Origin: an uncultured Chlorobiota bacterium | GTDB lineage: Bacteria; Bacteroidota; Bacteroidia; Bacteroidales; JAADGE01 | NCBI GenBank assembly: GCA_947311125.1 | Contig: CAMZKI010000005.1 | Span: 1-13,535, forward strand | Length of the DNA: 13,535 bases | Direction: 5' to 3' | Shown here: positions 1 to 6,640 of the stretch, piece after piece | Numbering within the stretch: position 1 is the first letter of the stretch | Layout: every line of letters begins with the position of its first letter | Position numbers and translations under genes: made by a program | The notes under the pieces: generated by a model | The model's input: only the letters and a program-made list of their open reading frames with translations | What the model was told of the DNA's origin: nothing | Databases searched by the model: none

Positions 1-996
1 GTCCGAGATTTACAAGCTCTTTTTCGATTAATCGGTTTACCTCTTCGTTAACTTTATTTATCGTATTTCCCGGCTTTATCAATAAAGTTGCTTTTTTCAT
101 AACACGCAAAACGGCACTGTAAACTTCTTTTTGCCTTTCGGTGAATTTTCCGTTTACCGGAATTGTACGTGTTGTGTCGGCAGCATAATTTGCATATTCC
201 GCACCGAAATCCATAAGCACCAAATCGCCTTCTTTACATATCTTATCGTTTGATACGTAATGCAATACACAATTATCTTTTCCGGAAGCAATGATAGGTT
301 GATATGCGTGTCCGCCGGCACCTTTGCGTAAAAACTCCGCCGTTATTTCGGCTTCAATTTCGTATTCTTTAATATCCGGTTTAACAAATTTCAGAACTTT
401 ATGAAAAGCACTTGTCGTAATTTCACATGCTTTTTTTATCAGTTCAATTTCTTCGGGTTCTTTAATTAATCTTAATTCCGTGAGCAAAGGAACAAGTCTT
501 TCGTATTTGTGCAAAGGGTATTTTTCCTGTATTTCTTTTGCAAATCGAATGTCTTTATACGGAATCGGAGTTTCAAATTTTACGTTTTCGTTTCGGTTCA
601 GATAAATATATTCCGAAGAAAGAACAAGTTCTCTTAATATACCGTCAAATTCGTGAATGTACTTTACGATTTTAATTCCTGAAATTTCTTTTACTTCCTC
701 TTTTGTCAATTTATGTCCTTCCCATATTTCTAATTTTTTATCAGATTTCAGGATAAATAAAATTTCTTTAAATTCCGGAGTTTTACATCCTTTGCAAATC
801 AGCAATATTGATTTTTCCTGTTCAATTCCTGTAAGATAAAAGAAATCTGAATTTTGCCTGTAAGGGAAAGTTTGATCACCGTTACGCGGCATTTCGTCAG
901 CCGAATTAATAATTGCAACGGAATTGTTTTTTAGTAACTTATAAAGTTTCTCTCTGTTTTTACAAAAAGAGATTTTTTCGGTTTTTTATATCTCAT
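1..996 (-). CDS. pepP: Xaa-Pro aminopeptidase (aminopeptidase P, M24B), 3' end outside window, apparent frameshift near start
   Basis: Metallopeptidase that removes an N-terminal residue preceding proline; expected cytosolic, with two metal ions. About 330 codons are visible and the C-terminal part lies beyond base 1. The N-terminal AMP_N-like domain shows NSADEMPRNGDQTFPYRQ and SDFFYLTGIEQE. The start of the pita-bread catalytic domain shows the VLHY histidine, MDFGAEY and AADTTRT, whose aspartates are the first two metal ligands; the later ligands are off the edge. The frame is open from base 1 to about 986, but no start codon follows the stop at 988-986; the first ATG in this frame is at 892, too far in. 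The ATG at 996, in the other frame, gives the expected family beginning (MRYKKPKKSLFV), and a one-base shift near 957-961 then restores KNREKL. I therefore draw the gene from 996 and flag the shift. Family assignment is firm; functionality is uncertain. Confidence 0.85.
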
Positions 997-1072
997 CAGA
1001 ATATGTTATTAAGAATGTTTTTAAATAAAGTTGAAACTGTTAAGTAACATTTTTATAAGATGTAAATATCTA

Positions 1073-1080
1073 TATTTTTG
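1073..1080 (+). promoter_or_regulatory. Bacteroidota -7 box for sdhCAB
   Basis: TATTTTTG matches TAnnTTTG exactly and ends 46 bases before the sdhC ATG, which implies a leader of roughly 40 bases. There is no clear -33 TTG at the usual spacing. The box overlaps the left arm of an inverted repeat whose right arm lies within the opposing box on the other strand. Confidence 0.45.
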
Positions 1081-1090
1081 TGTGTTTTCA

Positions 1091-1098
1091 CAAAAGTA
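1091..1098 (-). promoter_or_regulatory. Bacteroidota -7 box for the aminopeptidase P gene
   Basis: Minus-strand TACTTTTG matches TAnnTTTG and lies about 95 bases before the ATG at 996. No convincing -33 TTG element is visible at the usual distance in this AT-rich stretch, so the call rests on the -7 box and its placement. Confidence 0.4.
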
Positions 1099-1126
1099 GT
1101 TTAAAAATTAAAATAAATTAAATTCT

Positions 1127-1804
1127 ATGAGTAACTTTATTAATTCATCTATCGGGAAAAAACTTATTATGAGTATCTCAGGACTGTTCTTAATAATGTT
1201 TTTATTGGTTCACCTGACGGCAAACTTGTTTTTATTGGGAGGCAGCGATGCTTTTAACCTGTCGGCACATTTTATGGACACAAATCCGCTGATTCAGATT
1301 ATGCAGCCTGTCCTGGCATTAGGTTTTTTTATTCATATTTTATACGGAATTATAATTGAACTGCAAAACAGAGCTTCTCGCCCCGTAAATTATGCTAAAG
1401 TAAACCAAAAAGATGCAAGCACTTGGGCTTCAAGAAATATGATTTGGCTCGGACTTTTTGTTTTTGCCTTTTTAGTTACGCATATCATTAACTTCTTTTG
1501 GGTTTTAAAATTCGGAGAACTTGAAACAGTTTTTGTTGACGGTGAACAAATGGAGAACTCATATGCATTAGTCTCCGGCTTATTTATGAACGGAACAACG
1601 GGGATTATTTATTCCGTTGCTTATATAATAGGTTTTATAGCTCTTGGATTACACCTGCATCACGCATTTTGGTCGGCATTTCAAACAATCGGTTGGAGTA
1701 ATATTAAGTGGAGAAAAAGATTAACGATTATAGGTGATATTTATGCAATTATAATTGCCGTCGGTTTTTCAATTATCCCGATATACTTTTTATTCATTAA
1801 CTAA
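1127..1804 (+). CDS. sdhC: Succinate dehydrogenase/fumarate reductase cytochrome b subunit (diheme membrane anchor)
   Basis: Membrane anchor of the succinate:quinone oxidoreductase. It passes electrons between the iron-sulfur subunit and the quinone pool, menaquinone in this lineage. Five hydrophobic helices can be read at about residues 12-37, 57-77, 104-128, 155-180 and 198-222. Histidines inside four of them (H29 in FLLVHL, H70 in FFIHIL, H119 in LVTHII, and H176 or its neighbours in GLHLHHAFW) are the expected axial ligands of two b hemes. The length of 225 residues and the single-anchor layout fit the type B enzymes of Bacteroidota rather than the SdhC/SdhD pair of Proteobacteria. The ATG start follows an A-rich leader without Shine-Dalgarno. 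sdhA begins 30 bases downstream, so the three genes form one operon. The direction in vivo, succinate oxidation or fumarate reduction, cannot be decided from sequence. Confidence 0.95.
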   Translation: MSNFINSSIGKKLIMSISGLFLIMFLLVHLTANLFLLGGSDAFNLSAHFMDTNPLIQIMQPVLALGFFIHILYGIIIELQNRASRPVNYAKVNQKDASTWASRNMIWLGLFVFAFLVTHIINFFWVLKFGELETVFVDGEQMENSYALVSGLFMNGTTGIIYSVAYIIGFIALGLHLHHAFWSAFQTIGWSNIKWRKRLTIIGDIYAIIIAVGFSIIPIYFLFIN

Positions 1805-1834
1805 GAATACTTAAACATAATAAAATTTAATATT

Positions 1835-3790
1835 ATGACAAAATTAGACTCAAAAGTTCCGAAAGGAAAACTCAAAGATAAATGGAGTAATTATAAAGCT
1901 CATCAAAATTTGGTAAACCCTGCCAATAAAAGAAAAATTGATGTTATTGTTGTAGGAACCGGCTTAGCCGGAGGGGCTGCTGCCGCAAGTTTAGCTGAAA
2001 TGGGGTTCAAAGTTAAGGCATTCTGCTATCAGGACAGTCCTCGAAGAGCTCACAGTATTGCAGCACAAGGGGGAATAAATGCTGCTAAAAATTACCCTAA
2101 TGACGGCGATACAATATACCGCCTGTTCTATGATACAATTAAGGGCGGAGACTACCGTTCACGCGAAGCAAATGTTTACCGTTTGGCAGAAGTAAGTAAT
2201 GCTATAATAGACCAGGCTGTTGCTCAAGGAGTTCCTTTTGCAAGAGAATATTCAGGTTATTTGGATAATCGTTCTTTCGGAGGAGCATTGGTATCCAGAA
2301 CATTTTATGCCAGAGGACAAACCGGACAACAACTTTTGCTCGGTGCTTACAGTGCATTATCTCGCCAAATAGGTTTGGGAAATGTAGAAATGCACAACAG
2401 AACAGAATTGATGGATATTGTAATTGTTGACGGAAAAGCAAGAGGAATTGTTACCCGTAATTTAATAACAGGTGAGATAAAAAGTCATTTCGGACATGCG
2501 GTTGTTTTGGCAACCGGAGGTTACGGAAATGTATTTTACCTTTCCACGAATGCTATGGGAAGTAATGGCAGTGCTGTGTGGAAAGCATATAAAAGAGGAG
2601 CGTTTTTTGCCAATCCGGCATTTGTTCAAATTCATCCGACCTGCATCCCTCGCCACGGAGAATTTCAATCAAAATTAACATTGATGTCGGAGAGTTTAAG
2701 AAATGACGGACGAATTTGGGTGCCGAAGAAAAAAGAAGATGCCGAAGCAATCAGAGCAGGTAAAATGCGTCCGGAAGATATTCCCGACGAAGACAGAGAT
2801 TTTTATTTGGAAAGACGTTACCCGGCATTCGGAAATCTGGTTCCGCGTGATGTTGCTTCCAGAGCCGCAAAAGAGAGAACCGACAACGGTTTCGGCATTG
2901 AAAAAAATGAATCCGGAGAAGGTGTTTATCTTGATTTTAAATACGCAATTGAGCGTCTCGGAAAAGATGTCATTGAAGCTCGCTACGGAAATCTTTTTCA
3001 AATGTATGAAAAAATTACTGACGAAAATCCGTATGAAACACCTATGAGAATATATCCTACAATTCATTATACAATGGGAGGTCTCTGGGTTGATTACGAA
3101 CTGCAATCAACAATACCCGGATTATTTGTTACGGGCGAAGCAAACTTTTCCGATCACGGAGCAAACAGGCTGGGAGCTTCCGCACTTATGCAAGGTTTGG
3201 CTGACGGCTATTTTGTTTTGCCTTATACAATTCAAAATTATCTTGCTTATGAAATTACAAATCCGAGAAAAAATCCTGCCGAACTTGAAGAATTTAAAAA
3301 AGCCGAAGAGGGTGTAAAATCTCAAATAAACAGGTTGATGTCCGTTAAAGGAAATAAATCTGCAGATTATTATCACAGAGAACTCGGAAAAATACTTTGG
3401 GACAAGGTAGGAATGGCAAGAAATGAGAAAGGTCTTAAAGAAGCGATAGAGGAAATAAAAGCATTACGAAAAGAGTTTTGGGAAAATCTTCATATTCCCG
3501 GAAATACGAATACGGTTAACCCTGAACTTGAAAAAGCTAACAGAGTTGCGGATTTTCTTGAACTTGGCGAGCTTATGGCTTATGATGCTTTGAGCAGAAA
3601 TGAATCCTGCGGCGGTCATTTCAGGGAAGAATATGCTACGGAAGAGGGGGAAGCAATGAGGCGCGATGATGAATATATGTATGTTGCCGCCTGGGAATAT
3701 AAAGGAGATGATAAAGAACCCGAATTGCATAAAGAACCTTTAGAGTATGAAGAGATTGAAGTTAAAACACGTAATTATAAAACAGCTTAA
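1835..3790 (+). CDS. sdhA: Succinate dehydrogenase/fumarate reductase flavoprotein subunit
   Basis: Catalytic subunit interconverting succinate and fumarate at a covalently bound FAD on the cytoplasmic face. The dinucleotide-binding motif GTGLAGG is at residues 41-47. The covalent FAD histidine is H73 in RRAHSIAAQGG. Active-site residues can be placed from the known family: H267 in QIHPT, E286 and R289 in SESLRNDGR, the proton-shuttle arginine R343 in PRDVASR, H411 in HYTMGG, and H441 and R445 in SDHGANRLGA, with E435 of GEAN contacting FAD. At 651 residues it is longer than Escherichia coli SdhA or FrdA, with a charged insert around 296-330 and an extended C-terminus, as I recall for Bacteroidota homologues. 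All key residues are present. It sits between sdhC (30-base gap) and sdhB (40-base gap). Confidence 0.97.
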   Translation: MTKLDSKVPKGKLKDKWSNYKAHQNLVNPANKRKIDVIVVGTGLAGGAAAASLAEMGFKVKAFCYQDSPRRAHSIAAQGGINAAKNYPNDGDTIYRLFYDTIKGGDYRSREANVYRLAEVSNAIIDQAVAQGVPFAREYSGYLDNRSFGGALVSRTFYARGQTGQQLLLGAYSALSRQIGLGNVEMHNRTELMDIVIVDGKARGIVTRNLITGEIKSHFGHAVVLATGGYGNVFYLSTNAMGSNGSAVWKAYKRGAFFANPAFVQIHPTCIPRHGEFQSKLTLMSESLRNDGRIWVPKKKEDAEAIRAGKMRPEDIPDEDRDFYLERRYPAFGNLVPRDVASRAAKERTDNGFGIEKNESGEGVYLDFKYAIERLGKDVIEARYGNLFQMYEKITDENPYETPMRIYPTIHYTMGGLWVDYELQSTIPGLFVTGEANFSDHGANRLGASALMQGLADGYFVLPYTIQNYLAYEITNPRKNPAELEEFKKAEEGVKSQINRLMSVKGNKSADYYHRELGKILWDKVGMARNEKGLKEAIEEIKALRKEFWENLHIPGNTNTVNPELEKANRVADFLELGELMAYDALSRNESCGGHFREEYATEEGEAMRRDDEYMYVAAWEYKGDDKEPELHKEPLEYEEIEVKTRNYKTA

Positions 3791-3830
3791 AAAATAAAGA
3801 AAAGGTTTTATAAATTTAAAAATAAAAATT

Positions 3831-4589
3831 ATGGCTCATAAAACAATAAATATAAAACTTAAAGTTTGGCGACAAAAAGATGCTAAAAGTAAAGGGGCTT
3901 TTGAAACTTACGAACTTAAAAATATATCTGTTGACAGTTCATTTCTTGAAATGTTAGATGTTTTAAATGAAAAACTTGTAAGTGAAAACAAAGAACCCAT
4001 AGCATACGACCACGACTGCCGTGAAGGTATTTGCGGAATGTGCAGTTTATTTATAAACGGAAGGGCGCACGGTCCGGACGATTTAATTACTACCTGCCAG
4101 CTTCATATGAGGAAATTTTCCGACGGAGAAACCATAGTAATTGAGCCCTGGAGAGTAGGAAGCTTTCCTGTTATTAAGGATTTAATGGTTGACAGGACTG
4201 CTTACGAAAAAATAATGCAGGCAGGCGGTTTTGTCTCTGTCTCGACGGGTGGTGTTCCGGATGCTAATGCTATACCGATACCGAAGGAAGATGCTGACGA
4301 AGCGATGGATGCTGCCGCATGTATAGGATGCGGAGCGTGTGTTGCTACTTGTAAAAACTCTTCGGCGATGCTGTTTGTTGCCGCCAAAGTTTCGCAGTTG
4401 GCACTGCTTCCGCAAGGTAAAGTTGAAGCGAGCAGGAGAGCTAAAAATATGATAGCAAAAATGGATGAACTCGGTTTCGGGAATTGTTCAAATACAGGAG
4501 CTTGTGAGATGGAATGTCCGAAAGGTATTTCATTGGCACATATTGCCCGTTTAAACAGAGAGTTTCTGACTGCAAATATTAAAAGTTAA
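3831..4589 (+). CDS. sdhB: Succinate dehydrogenase/fumarate reductase iron-sulfur subunit
   Basis: Electron-transfer subunit linking the flavoprotein to the heme anchor. The N-terminal ferredoxin domain carries the [2Fe-2S] ligands C63, C68, C71 and C89 (DHDCREGICGMC and TTCQ). The C-terminal domain has CIGCGACVATC (C164, C167, C170, C174) and CSNTGACEMECP (C219, C225, C229). By analogy with E. coli SdhB, C164, C167, C170 and C229 hold the [4Fe-4S] cluster and C174, C219 and C225 hold the [3Fe-4S] cluster. All 11 cysteines are present, so all three clusters should assemble. The 252-residue length is normal. It is the last gene of the operon, followed seven bases after its stop codon by a strong intrinsic terminator. 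Confidence 0.97.
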   Translation: MAHKTINIKLKVWRQKDAKSKGAFETYELKNISVDSSFLEMLDVLNEKLVSENKEPIAYDHDCREGICGMCSLFINGRAHGPDDLITTCQLHMRKFSDGETIVIEPWRVGSFPVIKDLMVDRTAYEKIMQAGGFVSVSTGGVPDANAIPIPKEDADEAMDAAACIGCGACVATCKNSSAMLFVAAKVSQLALLPQGKVEASRRAKNMIAKMDELGFGNCSNTGACEMECPKGISLAHIARLNREFLTANIKS

Positions 4590-4595
4590 TTTTTC

Positions 4596-4637
4596 AGAAA
4601 GTCGTTTGCATTAAGATATCGAACGACTTTCTTTTTT
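4596..4637 (+). terminator. Intrinsic terminator of sdhCAB
   Basis: A perfect 11-base stem, AGAAAGTCGTT at 4596-4606 with AACGACTTTCT at 4622-4632, encloses a 15-base loop and runs into six T residues (4632-4637). It starts seven bases after the sdhB stop codon. The T tract makes it directional for plus-strand transcription only. Confidence 0.9.
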
Positions 4638-4686
4638 AAAATATAAAACACGTTAATAACCGTAATAAATACCACTGTTTAAAACC

Positions 4687-5283
4687 ATGAAAAAATCAAT
4701 ATTTAACACGCTCATCATAATTATTACATTGAATATTTGTTCGGCACAAACAACCGGCAGTTTCAAAGATAAAAGAGACGGACGTGTGTATAAAACGGTG
4801 AAGATAGGAGAGCAGGTGTGGATGGCGGAAAACCTTGCTTATAAAACGGCAAAAGGAAGCTGGGCTTATGATAATAATGAGGAGTATGTTAAAACATACG
4901 GAAGGTTATATAATTGGGAAACTGCTAAAAATGTATGTCCTGACGGATGGCATCTGCCGAGCGACGTTGAGTGGGATATTTTAACAAACTACCTCGGAGG
5001 AAATGATGTTGCCGGCAATAAACTGAAGGCTAAAAGTGATTTATGGAAATCCGAAGATTTATATAATATTTACCCTTGCGGCTTTGATGCTTTACCCGGG
5101 GGCTGTCGTTACGACTTCAGCGGTAATTTTTATGACCTCGGGTATTATGCCTATTTTTGGACAAGTTCACCGGCTAACGGAAAAAATGCCTGCAGACGTT
5201 ATATATTTAGTAATTTTGAGAGCGTTAACTGTTTTTATTACCTGAGTTCAACAGGATATTCCGTAAGGTGTATTAAGGATTAA
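4687..5283 (+). CDS. Secreted FISUMP-domain protein (Fibrobacter succinogenes major paralogous domain)
   Basis: Small exported protein of unknown function. Residues 1-20 form a signal peptide (MKKS, hydrophobic core, cleavage after CSA before Q21); the cysteine at 18 lacks a proper lipobox. The rest is one FISUMP domain: DGRVYKTVKIGEQVWMAENL at 31-50, YGRLYNWETAKNVCPDGWHLPS at 71-92, GNKLKAKS at 110-117, GFDALPGGCRY at 132-142, FWTSSP at 157-162, and the terminal GYSVRCIKD. This pattern is typical of the family, which is common in Bacteroidota and Fibrobacterota as surface or secreted proteins, often as paralogues and sometimes fused to larger modules. Here the domain stands alone. Five cysteines lie in the mature part, so disulfides are possible. 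It follows the sdh terminator by about 50 bases and so is probably transcribed separately. No biochemical role can be inferred. Confidence 0.88.
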   Translation: MKKSIFNTLIIIITLNICSAQTTGSFKDKRDGRVYKTVKIGEQVWMAENLAYKTAKGSWAYDNNEEYVKTYGRLYNWETAKNVCPDGWHLPSDVEWDILTNYLGGNDVAGNKLKAKSDLWKSEDLYNIYPCGFDALPGGCRYDFSGNFYDLGYYAYFWTSSPANGKNACRRYIFSNFESVNCFYYLSSTGYSVRCIKD

Positions 5284-5346
5284 ATTAGTTTTGTTACTGC
5301 ATTTTTGATGTTTTAACAGTTTTTAATTCGGAAATGTAAGGGTGTC

Positions 5347-5480
5347 TTAACTTTTAAATACAGCCCCTTTGCCTTTTTCTGATTCTAAATGTATTTTTAC
5401 GTTCATAATTTTAACGTTTTCCTTTACTATTGCAAGCCCAAGCCCCAATCCTTATTTATTTTATTTTCGGGTCGAATGTT
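5347..5480 (-). pseudogene. Decayed C-terminal fragment of a sensor histidine kinase
   Basis: From about 5451 down to the stop at 5349-5347 the minus strand reads GLGLGLAIVKE followed by about 20 residues that include ESEKGKGAVF. That is the G2 ATP-lid box and final strands of a HATPase_c domain. In its own frame a stop codon lies immediately upstream. In an adjacent frame the preceding bases (about 5451-5478) read RPENKINK, which is what usually comes just before this box (FYRPENK-NKG in intact kinases). At least one indel therefore separates the two parts, and nothing recognisable of the N box, G1 box or dimerisation helix remains. The fragment lies between two intact genes. It cannot encode an active kinase. 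Family identification rests on short motifs. Confidence 0.6.
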
Positions 5481-5522
5481 TCTGCTATGTCATGAATTGT
5501 TTTGTATCGGAGTACTTACAAA

Positions 5523-5565
5523 ACAGGCAGTCCGTCATAAATATTTGTTAAAACAAACTGCCTGT
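5523..5565 (-). terminator. Probable terminator of the 3-hydroxybutyryl-CoA dehydrogenase gene
   Basis: ACAGGCAGT at 5523-5531 is the perfect inverse of ACTGCCTGT at 5557-5565, with a 25-base loop that contains a smaller inverted repeat. Read on the minus strand it begins 18 bases after the dehydrogenase stop codon and ends in a short run of four T. The long loop and short T tract make it weaker than the sdh terminator. Confidence 0.55.
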
Positions 5566-5583
5566 AAATTACTTGTCTGAGGT

Positions 5584-6474
5584 TTATTTTTTAAATCTGT
5601 CGGCAACAATAAGCTCTTTGGTTCCGTGGTTCCAACAGTAGAACCCTTCGCCTGATTTTACACCGAGATTTCCTGCATCAACCATTGTTTGCAAAAGCGG
5701 TGAAGGAGCATATTTTGCTTCACCCAATCCTTCATAAAGAACTTTCATTATGGCAAGACAAACATCAAGTCCTATAAAATCTGCAAGCTGTAGGGGGCCC
5801 ATCGGATGAGCCATTCCGAGTTTCATAACCGTATCAATCTCTTCTACGCCTGCAACACCTCTGTTTAGCGTAATAATTGCCTCGTTTATCATAGGTATTA
5901 AGATTCTGTTTGCAACAAAGCCCGGAAAGTCATTAACTTCAACGGGGACTTTTTTTAGTTTTTTTGACAGGTCCATAATTGTTTTTAAGACTTCGTCAGA
6001 AGTTTTATATCCCTTAATTACTTCAACGAGTTTCATAACAGGAACAGGGTTCATAAAGTGCATTCCTATCACCTTGTCGGGTTTTCCTGTTACGGCGGCA
6101 ATTTTTGTAATCGAAATTGATGAGGTATTTGATGCTAAAATTGCTTCGGGTTTTGATTCTTTGTCTAACTCTCTGAATATTTTGAGTTTTATATCTTCAT
6201 TTTCGGTGGCAGCTTCTATGATTAAATCGGCATCCTGAATCCCTTTCTTTATGCTTGTGTAAGTTTTTATGCGATTAACGGTATCCTTTTTATCAGCTTC
6301 GCTGATAATTTCTTTTTTTATCAGTCTGTCTAAATTTTTTTGGATGGTATTCAGGGCTTTTTCCAGTGCTGATTGATTGATGTCAATCAATGAAGTTTCA
6401 AAACCTGCTTGAGCAAAAACATGTGCAATGCCGTTTCCCATTGTTCCGGCACCTATTACTGCTATTTTTTTCAT
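5584..6474 (-). CDS. hbd: 3-hydroxybutyryl-CoA / 3-hydroxyacyl-CoA dehydrogenase (NAD(P)-dependent)
   Basis: Soluble enzyme that interconverts acetoacetyl-CoA and 3-hydroxybutyryl-CoA, used in butyrate formation or fatty-acid oxidation. The N-terminal Rossmann fold has GAGTMG at residues 8-13 and the acidic D31 at the end of the second strand, which favours NAD over NADP. Catalytic residues are visible: the serine cluster in ASNTSS (114-119), H139 in GMHFMNP, E151 twelve residues later (the His-Glu dyad spacing of the family) and N189 in PGFVANR. The C-terminal dimerisation domain shows GMAHPMGPLQLADFIGLD and GVKSGEGFY. The length of 296 residues is close to the single-domain bacterial enzymes (about 280-295). 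No other acyl-CoA gene is adjacent, so the pathway direction is open. A -7 box lies upstream at 6514-6521 and a likely terminator follows. Confidence 0.93.
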   Translation of the reverse strand: MKKIAVIGAGTMGNGIAHVFAQAGFETSLIDINQSALEKALNTIQKNLDRLIKKEIISEADKKDTVNRIKTYTSIKKGIQDADLIIEAATENEDIKLKIFRELDKESKPEAILASNTSSISITKIAAVTGKPDKVIGMHFMNPVPVMKLVEVIKGYKTSDEVLKTIMDLSKKLKKVPVEVNDFPGFVANRILIPMINEAIITLNRGVAGVEEIDTVMKLGMAHPMGPLQLADFIGLDVCLAIMKVLYEGLGEAKYAPSPLLQTMVDAGNLGVKSGEGFYCWNHGTKELIVADRFKK

Positions 6475-6513
6475 TTTATAATAATTTTATTACTAATTAA
6501 TTTAGGTAAAACA

Positions 6514-6521
6514 CAAAAATA
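6514..6521 (-). promoter_or_regulatory. Bacteroidota -7 box for the hbd gene
   Basis: Minus-strand TATTTTTG fits TAnnTTTG and is about 40 bases before the hbd ATG at 6474. A matching -33 TTG is not evident. The rest of 6475-6619 shows no gene. Confidence 0.4.
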
Positions 6522-6603
6522 CAAAATAATGTGTGCCGAATGAAATGTTTAACCGTAAATTAAATTTGTTGCGTCAGTATGTGCCGGTTATTCAGTTTTA
6601 TTG

Positions 6604-6640
6604 CCTGATTAATGTTATATTATTCGCAAATAATATCAGG
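6604..6640. repeat. Inverted repeat spanning the 3' end of the PD40 gene
   Basis: ATATTATT at 6617-6624 pairs perfectly with AATAATAT at 6629-6636 around a four-base loop. CCTG (6604-6607) can pair with CAGG (6637-6640) across a nine-base bulge. The structure covers the last codons and stop of the minus-strand gene. It lacks a T tract on either strand, so it is not a standard intrinsic terminator; it may protect the 3' end or be chance in AT-rich DNA. Confidence 0.4.

Noticed and set aside
2202..3730. Several 60-136 codon frames on both strands inside sdhA
   Set aside because: They overlap a fully conserved gene in other frames, have no recognisable domain, and look like shadows of its codon pattern.
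5369..5580. Plus-strand frames of about 60 codons in the FISUMP-hbd gap
   Set aside because: They are antisense to the recognisable kinase relic and the terminator hairpin; composition is hydrophobic and uninformative.
6604..6640. Hairpin at the PD40 gene end as an intrinsic terminator
   Set aside because: No T tract follows on either strand and the stem is almost pure AT, so I list it only as an inverted repeat.
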